A stretch of 64,000 nucleotides of DNA from Sphaerosporella brunnea (taxonomy: Eukaryota > Ascomycota > Pezizomycetes > Pezizales > Pyronemataceae): NCBI GenBank assembly GCA_008704415.1, contig VXIS01000164.1, positions 1 to 64,000 on the forward strand, written 5' to 3'. Below, one piece after another: positions 1-10,059 of this stretch. How positions within the stretch are numbered: the stretch's first letter is position 1; each line of letters begins with the position of its first letter. The notes beneath the pieces are model-generated. The model ran no database searches. It was not told the origin of the DNA and saw nothing but the letters and a program-made list of their open reading frames with translations. The translations under genes and the position numbers were made by a program.

Positions 1-1432
1 ACTGGTGAGCGCGATGTCGAAAGCATGCTCGGAGAGATCCTGGAGGAGGACGAGGAAGCGCGCTTCGGCGGCACATTTATCGAAGAGACTCCGGATGATG
101 AGGAGGACGAAGCCACAGAGAGCGAAGACGAGGAAGGCCTATCAGAAGGTGCGCGACCGCCATGCGTGCAGTCTTTCGTCACTGCTAACGTGCGCCGCAG
201 AAGAGCAACTCGTTCGATGGCGCGCGAAGAAAAAGCACTTCTTCATCCTCTCGGCGGCGGGAAAACCCATATACTCCCGCCATGGAACCGAATCAATCAC
301 CTCGAGCTACATCGGTGTCATCCAAGCCATCATATCCTTCTTTGCCGACAATGGCGACACTCTACAATCCTTTGAGTCCGGTGGACATCGTTTCGCCGTA
401 ACCTCGTCGGGGCCACTCTACCTGGTCGCAATATCTTCACTCGGGGAGACACCGTCGCAGCTTCGCGCTCAGCTGGACGCCCTATACACCCAAGTGCTTT
501 CCACCCTGACCCTTTCCCAACTCAACAAAATCTTTTCCCATCGCTACAACTTTGATCTTCGCCGGCTACTAGGCGGCACCGAAGTGTTTTTGGACGGCTT
601 AGTAGACAGCATGACGCGGGGCTCACCGCAAGTTCTCCTTTCCGCGCTGGAATGCGTCAAAATCCGTAAAACCTACCGCGAGCGCATCAACAACCTTCTC
701 CTCAAGACCCGATCCCAAAGTCTTCTCTATGGCCTAGTAGTCGCAGATCAAAGACTCGTCTCCGTAGTCCGACCCAAGCGCCACTCGCTGCATCCACCAG
801 ACCTCCAACTCCTCTTCTCAATGCTCTTCAACGCCTCCACCTTTCGTGACGGTAGCGAGCACTGGACACCCATCTGCATGCCCAAATTCAACTCCAAAGG
901 CTTCCTGCACGCCTACATCCATTTCTTCCAGCCTGACATCTGCGTCGTCCTCATAAGCGCGGACAAAGACGCATTCTTTGAGATGCGAGAAATGGCAGCA
1001 AACGTCATCGCCGGTCTTAAGTCCTCATCTCTGCTCAGCCATATCGTTGCCAGCATCCCCAGATACACGCCCACCGATCTCGTCCCTGGAACCCCCATCC
1101 GCCACTTTTTGTACAAGTCCAGACAGAATGTGCAGTTCACCATGCCGGCGTGGGGAGGACATTACACTACGCAGAGTAGTCGCCGGAGAGTGATGACGCT
1201 GTACCACAAGCTGCACGCTTCGGTACATGCAAAGAGCGCACACCTGAAAGTGTGTTTCTGCAGTCGTAAGCAGGAGGAAACGCTGGCGTGGGTCCTGCCA
1301 GGCTTCGAACTGTACGTCGTTGCTGCGCCAGGGGCGAAGCGGGAAGCGGTTGCGAAGGGGGCACAGAAGATAGTCAATTGGGTGCGCAATGAGGAGGAGC
1401 GGTTGTTTGTCATAGGCGGCGCTACGTTTTAG
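1..1432 (+). CDS. Vacuolar fusion protein Mon1, duplicate copy, 5' end cut by window
   Basis: Second copy of MON1 in the left arm of the palindrome. Codons are in frame from base 1. Exon 1 remainder is 1-148, intron 149-200 (GTGCGC donor, GCTAAC branch, CGCAG acceptor) and exon 2 is 201-1432. It encodes the same C-terminal Mon1/longin region as the complete copy at 2830-4723, with no base change seen. The missing part would encode the acidic, proline-rich N-terminus. If the arm ends near the window edge, this copy has no promoter or start codon and would be a gene fragment; if it continues, it could be a full duplicate. Because it is identical, there is no sign of independent decay or of the mutations that repeat-induced point mutation would leave. 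Confidence 0.85.
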   Translation, partial: LVSAMSKACSERSWRRTRKRASAAHLSKRLRMMRRTKPQRAKTRKAYQKVRDRHACSLSSLLTCAAEEQLVRWRAKKKHFFILSAAGKPIYSRHGTESITSSYIGVIQAIISFFADNGDTLQSFESGGHRFAVTSSGPLYLVAISSLGETPSQLRAQLDALYTQVLSTLTLSQLNKIFSHRYNFDLRRLLGGTEVFLDGLVDSMTRGSPQVLLSALECVKIRKTYRERINNLLLKTRSQSLLYGLVVADQRLVSVVRPKRHSLHPPDLQLLFSMLFNASTFRDGSEHWTPICMPKFNSKGFLHAYIHFFQPDICVVLISADKDAFFEMREMAANVIAGLKSSSLLSHIVASIPRYTPTDLVPGTPIRHFLYKSRQNVQFTMPAWGGHYTTQSSRRRVMTLYHKLHASVHAKSAHLKVCFCSRKQEETLAWVLPGFELYVVAAPGAKREAVAKGAQKIVNWVRNEEERLFVIGGATF

Positions 1433-1830
1433 TAGAACAGAGTGTTCGGCGCGGGATTTACTTTTTTTTTTTTTACCTCTTACCTAGTGGTTTTGCTTGA
1501 ATTGGAGTTTTGGTGTCTGGGCTGGGATGTAGATTATCAACTCGCGCGCCTAATACCTGGTTTAATATGAGTTGGTTGGTTAATGCGGATGCGGGTTGGT
1601 AATTCACGGAATGTCACCAAGATCACCGCTCCTCGACCAAGCGGGTCTCACTCAACCAGCAGGGGATTTTGACTTCTTGCAGCCAGCCGGTAAAGGTCTC
1701 GTGCGCGATCTACTTCAGGGTTTCCTCCTCGCTGCCATGTAAGCAGGCGGTTGGGTGGGGGGGTATGACGCTCACGATCGATGGCAACTTATCTGTGTGA
1801 ACGTCTGGCCTCATTCACTTATCACATAAG
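1433..1830. other. 3' flank of duplicated MON1
   Basis: Non-coding sequence between the MON1 stop codon and the inverted-repeat element, mirrored at 2432-2829. It begins with a T-rich stretch (about 1461-1474) that could serve in 3'-end formation. No gene is seen. Confidence 0.6.
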
Positions 1831-2130
1831 TACCTGAGCGGGTTTGGAAAATAGTCATGTAAGCGTTATGCGCAAAAAATGATCATATAACAGTTCTTAG
1901 CGAATAGGCGCCTCAAAACATGGTGCGCATCCAATGAGCCCGTTTTTTTGTGGTATCGCATACCCTATTAATGAAAGTAAAACAATACTGGCATGGCCAC
2001 GTACCAATATGTAATATTACGGCACACATCGAGTGACATCGTGTGTTTTGCAAGTGACGTCATGCGATGAGAGGATCAGTATACAACGCTTACATGACTA
2101 TTTTCGAAACCCCCCTCCCCTACTAAGGTA
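1831..2130 (+). mobile_element. MITE-like inverted-repeat element, left copy
   Basis: About 300 bp bounded by imperfect terminal inverted repeats. The left end begins TACCTGAGCGGGTTTGGAAA and the right end, read in reverse, begins TACCTTAG and rejoins the repeat at GGGTTTCGAAAA. Both then continue into ATAGTCATGTAAGCGTT. There is no coding capacity, so it would be non-autonomous. No clear target duplication can be assigned. Its right end lies exactly at the palindrome apex. Confidence 0.6.
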
Positions 2131-2132
2131 TG

Positions 2133-2431
2133 TACCTTAGCAGGGAGGGGGGTTTCGAAAATAGTCATGTAAGCGTTGTATACTGATCCTCTCATCGCAT
2201 GACGTCACTTGCAAAACACACGATGTCACTCGATGTGTGCCGTAATATTACATATTGGTACGTGGCCATGCCAGTATTGTTTTACTTTCATTAATAGGGT
2301 ATGCGATACCACAAAAAAACGGGCTCATTGGATGCGCACCATGTTTTGAGGCGCCTATTCGCTAAGAACTGTTATATGATCATTTTTTGCGCATAACGCT
2401 TACATGACTATTTTCCAAACCCGCTCAGGTA
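2133..2431 (-). mobile_element. MITE-like inverted-repeat element, right mirror copy
   Basis: Mirror image of the element at 1831-2130, so the two copies meet head to head with only two bases between them. It differs from the left copy only in the C/G run and one base next to the apex. Because it lies in the palindrome, it is probably a by-product of the duplication and not an independent insertion. Confidence 0.6.
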
Positions 2432-4261
2432 CTTATGTGATAAGTGAATGAGGCCAGACGTTCACACAGATAAGTTGCCATCGATCGTGAGCGTCATACC
2501 CCCCCACCCAACCGCCTGCTTACATGGCAGCGAGGAGGAAACCCTGAAGTAGATCGCGCACGAGACCTTTACCGGCTGGCTGCAAGAAGTCAAAATCCCC
2601 TGCTGGTTGAGTGAGACCCGCTTGGTCGAGGAGCGGTGATCTTGGTGACATTCCGTGAATTACCAACCCGCATCCGCATTAACCAACCAACTCATATTAA
2701 ACCAGGTATTAGGCGCGCGAGTTGATAATCTACATCCCAGCCCAGACACCAAAACTCCAATTCAAGCAAAACCACTAGGTAAGAGGTAAAAAAAAAAAAA
2801 GTAAATCCCGCGCCGAACACTCTGTTCTACTAAAACGTAGCGCCGCCTATGACAAACAACCGCTCCTCCTCATTGCGCACCCAATTGACTATCTTCTGTG
2901 CCCCCTTCGCAACCGCTTCCCGCTTCGCCCCTGGCGCAGCAACGACGTACAGTTCGAAGCCTGGCAGGACCCACGCCAGCGTTTCCTCCTGCTTACGACT
3001 GCAGAAACACACTTTCAGGTGTGCGCTCTTTGCATGTACCGAAGCGTGCAGCTTGTGGTACAGCGTCATCACTCTCCGGCGACTACTCTGCGTAGTGTAA
3101 TGTCCTCCCCACGCCGGCATGGTGAACTGCACATTCTGTCTGGACTTGTACAAAAAGTGGCGGATGGGGGTTCCAGGGACGAGATCGGTGGGCGTGTATC
3201 TGGGGATGCTGGCAACGATATGGCTGAGCAGAGATGAGGACTTAAGACCGGCGATGACGTTTGCTGCCATTTCTCGCATCTCAAAGAATGCGTCTTTGTC
3301 CGCGCTTATGAGGACGACGCAGATGTCAGGCTGGAAGAAATGGATGTAGGCGTGCAGGAAGCCTTTGGAGTTGAATTTGGGCATGCAGATGGGTGTCCAG
3401 TGCTCGCTACCGTCACGAAAGGTGGAGGCGTTGAAGAGCATTGAGAAGAGGAGTTGGAGGTCTGGTGGATGCAGCGAGTGGCGCTTGGGTCGGACTACGG
3501 AGACGAGTCTTTGATCTGCGACTACTAGGCCATAGAGAAGACTTTGGGATCGGGTCTTGAGGAGAAGGTTGTTGATGCGCTCGCGGTAGGTTTTACGGAT
3601 TTTGACGCATTCCAGCGCGGAAAGGAGAACTTGCGGTGAGCCCCGCGTCATGCTGTCTACTAAGCCGTCCAAAAACACTTCGGTGCCGCCTAGTAGCCGG
3701 CGAAGATCAAAGTTGTAGCGATGGGAAAAGATTTTGTTGAGTTGGGAAAGGGTCAGGGTGGAAAGCACTTGGGTGTATAGGGCGTCCAGCTGAGCGCGAA
3801 GCTGCGACGGTGTCTCCCCGAGTGAAGATATTGCGACCAGGTAGAGTGGCCCCGACGAGGTTACGGCGAAACGATGTCCACCGGACTCAAAGGATTGTAG
3901 AGTGTCGCCATTGTCGGCAAAGAAGGATATGATGGCTTGGATGACACCGATGTAGCTCGAGGTGATTGATTCGGTTCCATGGCGGGAGTATATGGGTTTT
4001 CCCGCCGCCGAGAGGATGAAGAAGTGCTTTTTCTTCGCGCGCCATCGAACGAGTTGCTCTTCTGCGGCGCACGTTAGCAGTGACGAAAGACTGCACGCAT
4101 GGCGGTCGCGCACCTTCTGATAGGCCTTCCTCGTCTTCGCTCTCTGTGGCTTCGTCCTCCTCATCATCCGGAGTCTCTTCGATAAATGTGCCGCCGAAGC
4201 GCGCTTCCTCGTCCTCCTCCAGGATCTCTCCGAGCATGCTTTCGACATCGCGCTCACCAGT
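2133..4261 (-). repeat. Right arm of giant palindrome
   Basis: Reverse complement of the left arm. The apex reads CTAAGGTA-TG-TACCTTAG at 2123-2140, leaving a two-base spacer. Just outside it the arms differ: a run of four C at 2117-2120 faces three G, and A2122 faces C2141. No other difference was found where I compared the arms. Sequence beyond 4261 (the rest of MON1 exon 1 and VPS71) has no partner in the window. Confidence 0.97.
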
Positions 4262-4723
4262 AGTGCTGATAGTCGGCGCGAAGCTCTTCACGCTGGCAGA
4301 ATCGCTAAACGACGGCGCAGTAGTCACGCTCCCACTACCGCCTCCAGAGCTGATTCCATCTTGCTGTTGCGCATAGACGCCCTCAGGAAGGGATATTGCG
4401 ATTGTTGCCTTGGATTGCAACCCGGTAGGGGTTCCCGGTTCCGATAAGGACTGCAGCGACAGCAGTTGCGATGGGGATCTAGGCGGTAGCGGTGGTCGCG
4501 ACATGAGAGGAGGGTTGAAGTAGTCTTCGTTCACAGTGAGCTCTTCTGGAGACTCATCGGTAGTCGGCGCGCCATATTGCGAAGCTCTCGGTGTGGGTAG
4601 ATCGTCGTTGTGCGCGTCATCGTCTCTGGGTTCGAGCGATGGGTTCCCTGGTGGTGGAGGAGGTGCTTGTGTTTCTGTGGATGGGAGGCCTTCTTCCAGG
4701 GATGGCGATGTTTCGCCGGACAT
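2830..4723 (-). CDS. MON1: Vacuolar fusion protein Mon1 (Rab7 exchange-factor subunit)
   Basis: Mon1 with Ccz1 forms the nucleotide-exchange factor that activates the Rab7 protein Ypt7 on late endosomes and vacuoles. Exons are 4723-4114 and 4061-2830, with a 52-bp intron with a GCTAAC branch point; the product is 613 residues, usual for fungal Mon1. Residues 1-200 are low-complexity, proline-rich and then very acidic. The longin-type core follows, with the family segment FILSAAGKPIYSRHG just after the splice junction. The start at 4723 (MSGETSPS) is the first ATG in frame; codons upstream of it are open to 4801 but begin with no ATG. It is divergent from VPS71 across 196 bp. The 3' two thirds of the gene are duplicated in mirror orientation at 1-1432. 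Confidence 0.95.
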
Positions 4724-4919
4724 CGAGTCACTGATTCGATGGAAGAGCGTAGTGTTTACTACCTCTTCTTGATAGCTAGGAGTGAGACGGGGGGTATGCA
4801 AGCTCGAGGGTTAGGGTTGGAGGTGCGTCGGCATGTTCCGCCTTGTATACTCTATTCTACTCTAGAGCCTTCACCAGGTTCACCTTCGTCTCCACCGCCA
4901 GAATCAGCCTATAGCAACG
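4724..4919. promoter_or_regulatory. Divergent promoter MON1 / VPS71
   Basis: The 196 bp between the two start codons must carry the promoters and 5' leaders of both genes. No TATA box stands out. The interval contains several CTCTA/TCTACTCTAGAG motifs around 4850-4866. Confidence 0.5.
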
Positions 4920-5622
4920 ATGCCTACAGTCGAAGTCCTCCCTTCAAAACCAGGCGTCTCGGCCGGTGCGGGCTGGGCCTACACTACGCTCCCTCCCGCG
5001 AATGCTGTCTCCGTTCCAGCATCAACAGGTGGTCGAGGAGCTCGAAATCGCCACTCCAACTTCGAGAACACGGCTGCGCGGCAACGGCAAATCAACAGTC
5101 GCATTTCGGACCTCGAAAAGGACAATTACCGCGACGTGCATATTCCATTGCCTAAGAAAGAATCCGGCGCACGTGGTGCGTATCCGCAAGCAGTACCCTC
5201 AGCACAGACAACGGAAGAAGTGCTCACTGTGAACAGCTTCTGCAAGGAGCAAAACAACCTCCACCCAGAATGTACGTCGTATCCTACTTTCGCAGAAGAC
5301 GTTTGTCAACCACCTTGCGGACGAGGAAGCCCTGAATCCCACCTTCAGATCCCGGCGAGCCAGCACCGCGGAGGAGGGTGACGAAATGGACCTCGATAAT
5401 ACCACCCCCGCCGACGAGTGCGCATTGGAAGACGGAGAAAGCGGTGGACCACCGCTTGGATACGCTCGCGCTGTTAGTAGGCCTAGCAGGCGACCGAGTC
5501 GGACATTCTGTGAGATCTGCGGCTACTGGGGAACATATCGGTGCGGCAAGTGTGGAGCTCGGTATTGCGGCCTTGAGTGCGGTGGAGTGCATCAAGAGAC
5601 TAGATGCCAAAAGTTTTTTTAG
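4920..5622 (+). CDS. VPS71: HIT zinc-finger protein Vps71/Swc6 (SWR1 complex)
   Basis: Orthologue of Swc6/Vps71 (ZNHIT1), a subunit of the SWR1 remodeller that deposits histone H2A.Z. Exon 1 is 4920-5179; exon 2 starts at 5247 or 5250 and ends at 5622, giving 211 or 210 residues. The intron uses donor GTATCC, and its acceptor is a tandem AAG/GAG pair. Joining there puts the family segment TQNVRRILLSQKTF in frame after RGA. The C-terminus is a complete HIT zinc finger: FCEIC, YRCGKCGARYC, LEC, H and RC supply the expected Cys/His ligands. The exact acceptor is my inference; both choices keep the frame and differ by one residue. Confidence 0.88.
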
Positions 5623-6706
5623 GTGATTTGTTTTTTTTTTGTTTTTTTTTTTCTTTTCGTTTACGGCATACAGGTGTTTTGGGGGTTTTGGACAACATAC
5701 CACGCAGAGAATGGGTATCTGGCAAAAAGCAATTTACGGAGACGAGTTCGGAAGTGGAGTTTTCGCCAGTAAAATGAAACTGTGAGGATTCGCTGTCTCG
5801 ACGGGAGATCTGGCATCGCTGAGCGCATGTACTGAGTACTAAGTACTAAGTAGTTGCCACTTGGACGTTCATAAGTGGGATTTAAGCCCACGGCGCAAAT
5901 TCTCTAATGTAGAGTACTTACACATGTAGGTATTATGAAGTACGTACAGTATCTCTGGTTTTGAGCCTTGACCCTCGCCCTCGTCCCGAACACCACACCA
6001 ATACCGTGAAACCAGAATGGAGGCAGAACCCGCCTGTTGCTCCTCAGCCGCCCAGCGATCTAGGTGTCTTATCGAATTGGTGGAACGAACAATTTGATGG
6101 CTGGATATCTTGCTTCTCTTGCTATCATGTACATACATGTACTGGTACATACCTCCCAAGTATTTCTCCCTGCAGACAACCGAGTGAGTTGTTGTGAGCG
6201 GTTTTACACCCCCATGTCAGGCCGTTGCCGCGAAAGATCATCAACCGACCTTTCCTTCTCTGCTTGTTATAGTTACAACCAAACTGCTCCAGCTCCAGCT
6301 CCAGCTCTCTTGAAAAGCTCCCTACATACCCTCCCCCCCCCCCCCCCAAACCCTTCTTTCTCAGCTACAAGCAGCATCCACATCCAATATATCGGACCAC
6401 ATTAGGTACTTCCTCGGCCATTGCAACCTCAACCCCCGCGGCGAAAAAGACCCCCCCCCCCCCCGTTTTTTGCTGAAGTCTTGCACTGCACCCCCCCCCC
6501 AGCCATCCACCTTACCTGTTGTGGACCCAACCCAAGGTAACGGGCCCCGGCTATAAACCTCCCAGCAGAGTAAAGCCTCGCGACGAATCGCATCGACGGT
6601 CCTTACCTGCCATTCGCTACATCGCCGCAAAGGAATCTCAAATTATCTCGACATCTACCTATCTACCTGCCCGCCCACCCACCCAGCTGGGAAGCTAGAC
6701 GTAGCC
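5623..6706. other. Intergenic, upstream of F-box gene
   Basis: Gene-free 1.1 kb with T-rich sequence after VPS71 and three long C-runs (about 6332-6349, 6450-6463 and 6491-6500) with pyrimidine-rich stretches before the next ATG, a common look for ascomycete promoters. No gene or RNA recognised. Confidence 0.6.
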
Positions 6707-9404
6707 ATGTCGGCCGCTGACCTCACATCTGTCACTTTCGGAGACGTCTACCCGCACCACGACGATGCTTCGGATGATGCTCCCGGCGAGGAGACCACGC
6801 TTGGTCTGCAGCGACTGAGTTTGCTCGGCGGAGCGAAAGCAAGCTCGGCCCTCTCGAAAGAGGGCAGCAGCACAACCCCACTCCCGATGCCCAAGCTAGA
6901 GGGAAACAACCGACGGCGTCCTTTGAACCTCATCGAGCTCCCGATAGACGTGCTCAAAGATATCGTCAAAGAGGTGAGAACCCATCAGCGCAACACCCAA
7001 AGTAATCCCTCAATGCACGCGCCGCTTCTTTGCTCAAGCTCCCCGCAGCCCCCGCAACTCCCCCCTCCCCCCCAACAGTATCACTCATTCTCGATAGGTC
7101 ACTCACACGAACGACCTCACCAACCTCTGCCTAACGTGTAGATGCCTTCATTCGCTCGCAGTAGGACAAATCTATTCCCGCTTCGACATCGTGTGGCCGG
7201 ATGCAGCCGCAACCGGAGACCGTGTCGGAGTCGACGCGCTGACACATGGCCTCGCGACCTTAACGAATGTCACAAGACGAGGCAACGACCACGCCAGATG
7301 GGTCAAGAAGTTTTCGCTTGGAAACGGGCCACCAGAGTGGGTGAACGAGTACAACATCAATAAGGAAGGTGGCAAAATGCTCGGTACTCTGGTGAACTTG
7401 GCCATCACGCGCATGGAAAGCCTGGAGACATTCTCTTGGGACATGCCTACTGGAATCCTCAGAGACGTTTTTATGACTCTTCATGACCTCAACGGAAAGT
7501 TGAAGAATGTGCACGTTCGGTTCCACGACAACCGGGAGACCACACCTCCATCCAGCCAGGATCCAAGCCGGAGGGTTGAAACGCCCACTTTCAAGGGCTT
7601 CAAAGGTCTTAGGTCTTTGAGTGTGTTGGACATCGATGAACGGCAGTACGTGGAGGAAATGAGCCATGCCATCGAAGAGAGCGCGGACAAACTAAAGGAG
7701 TTAAGAGTCGGTCTTGCGGAACACATCAGCCAGGATCGGTGGGTCCGGGATTGGGAAGAACTGGAGCTCGCCAGTACCCATAGCACGAGCGAAAAGCGAG
7801 GTGGTGTGTTGGGCTTATTGTTCGGGCGAACAGTGAATTTGGAAGAAGGCAGGCGAAGGCGATGTAGCCACAGGCCAGAGACGCTTGGTACCGAAATTGC
7901 CAACGCTGCAGTCGAAACCGCTGAAGCAGTGGTTGTGGCCAGTGGTGCAACCGTGGTTCCGGTCAACATGACAGATGGCAGTGACGATGCAAACACGGCC
8001 GCAGACAGCCAGGTTACGCTTCCTGCCGGGAACATCAATGTCGAGACGGAGGATGCCGCACTCTCGTTGGACGGATCGTTTGTCGAAGTCCCCTCGCCGA
8101 CTATCACGTCAACTTCGTCCGCCCCTCCGGTTTTGACAAGTCCTAATCCTCCGACCATTCCCGGTCAGGTTCCGGTTTCTGAAACAAAAACACTCAAGAC
8201 CAATGAGCTTGAAGCAGAAAGCAAGGCTTCTCGACAGCTGAAGCTCGAAACTTTGGCCCTTGAACGAGTGCCAATTTCCGTCTCGATTCTGGTCAACACC
8301 AAAGCCATTGATTGGACGGTCCTGTCAAATCTGACAATCGTCAATTGCTTCAACCATGATCGCCTTTTCAAAGCTCTGCGGCGGAAGTTTTCTCCTTATC
8401 CAGCTCCAACGCAGAACAGCCTTTCCCTGCCTTCATCACCTCTGCCAGGAAAGCACAGTCATCTTCACAATAGCTCTTCACACCGCGCCAAGAGCTTGGT
8501 GCAACCAGTCCCTAGTGCAGGGGATTACAAGATTCGACTGAAGAAGCTGCACACTGATTGCATCACGCCTGTACTCATTGCCTTCATCAGGGATACGTTG
8601 CCGCCCAACTCCCTTGAGATATTGTTTTTGCAGGAGACAAATCATGATAGTACTGTGACGATGGAAAATATTTACCGAGGAGCGATCAGACGACACAAGG
8701 GTAGTCTGAAAAAGTTGCTGGTGGAGTCAAAACATCAGGATGACTTACCGCCGGGAACTCCCCTAAAATGGACGTTCAGCATGGAGCATCTAGCTTTCAT
8801 CAGCAGCGGTAAGATGCCAAATCTCAGAGAACTTGGAATGTCCTTGGAGTACCAGCATTTCGTAAGTAAGCCCTTGAATGACCAAAAAAAAAAAAACACT
8901 CGCACTAACAGGACACAGCACTACTTCCTGACCCGTCTTCCTCACATGCCGCAGCTGCGCTCTCTGTACCTCACGCGTATCCGTGATCCTCCCCACATAT
9001 CTACCCAAGTTCCAAAAGAGCTCGCAAACCAGATCCTCAACACGGTTATCCTGCGTCCAGAGATAGAACTCTGTTATGTCGGTATCCTGAACAAATGTTA
9101 CGAAATCCTGGAAGGTCGCAGCGACGATCGTGAACCTGGGGACTCCGAAAACAATGCTCCAGCAACTGGTAGCGTACCGCCGATCGTGGAGCCCCAGGAC
9201 TCGGAAGATGAAGAAGAGAGTGATGGGGATGATGAAGATGATGATGATGACGATATGATGGACGATGACGATGTGGGCGATGATGGCGAGAGCGACGCAG
9301 GCCACGGCGACGAAGAGCGGCTCAAGTCTGGAATTAGGCTTAGGGAGATTCTATTCTATGACGACAAGGTCGAAATATTCAGAGCCCGAAATTCCGGTTT
9401 GTGA
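6707..9404 (+). CDS. F-box-like protein with acidic C-terminus
   Basis: Likely substrate-recognition subunit of an SCF ubiquitin ligase. Exons are 6707-6973, 7098-8861 and 8919-9404 (838 residues). An F-box-like motif spans the first junction: LNLIELPIDVLKDIVKE is followed by VTHTNDLTNLCLTCRCLHSL. A long leucine-containing region with LRR-like spacing follows, interrupted by a disordered stretch rich in Ser, Pro and Thr (about residues 250-340). Near the C-terminus is a run of Asp/Glu (DDDDDDMMDDDD). The second intron (8862-8918, GTAAGT donor, CACTAAC branch) is 57 bp and keeps the frame, so retention would insert 19 residues. The specific substrate is unknown. Confidence 0.8.
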
Positions 9405-10059
9405 GGGGGAGGGGGGCATTCTACAATGAGCGGGCGAATATTCAGATTGCTACCATATGGAATTGACTGGTTGGTTTTTTGCACGTTGGATTCGGCGATT
9501 ACTTTCGGAAGCTTTTTATTTCTTTTACGTTGGGAAGGCGTATAATGGCTGCGAATATTTGTCTCTTTTTCTGCATTTAAAACCTGGTGATTTTTTTTTT
9601 TGTTTTCTTTCTGTGGATGGTGGATGGCTGGGCTGTCTATGCCTGGACACGGTTGATGCATGTGTCTCTTTTTTCTCGTGCTTACTCTTACATGGATTGT
9701 GCTGAATGCACACACACACATGGCCGCTGTTTTTCGCTTCGCGATTTGGTACAAAGGTTGCTTTTGTTTGAGCTTTTGCTGCTGCTGGGATGTGTAGATG
9801 CTTGTGCGCGTTTTCTCTAATTATTCACCTTCTGGTGCGAAGTCCGTTTGTAATAAATGAGATTATTATTTATTTATTTTTTCATGACTCGTACAAGCCG
9901 CCAGTCATGTTGTGCCACTCAGGTATCCGTGTTTTGTGGCTTCCAACTTGCCGAGAACTCAACCAAAGTTCATGAGAAAGAAAACCCAGCGATCCATCCA
10001 TGCAACTTATGATTAATTGTTTCTAAACCGATCTTTCTAAAGTACGAGTTATTGTACAG
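9405..10059. other. Intergenic between convergent genes
   Basis: Shared 3' flank of the F-box gene and the reductase. It is T-rich on the + strand, with AATAAA-like sequence at 9852-9857. No gene seen. Confidence 0.6.

Larger units (their letters stand above)
1..2130 (+). repeat. Left arm of giant palindrome
   Basis: Base p in this arm pairs with base 4262-p in the right arm, so the whole MON1 coding part (5-1432 against 2830-4257) is mirrored without change. Base 1 still pairs with base 4261, so the arm continues beyond the window edge or is cut by it. The pairing offset shifts by one base close to the apex. Whether this is a real inverted duplication or a fold-back assembly artefact cannot be decided from sequence alone. 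Confidence 0.97.

Noticed and set aside
7481..8158. 225-codon minus-strand frame
   Set aside because: Mirror of the F-box gene's disordered Ser/Thr region.
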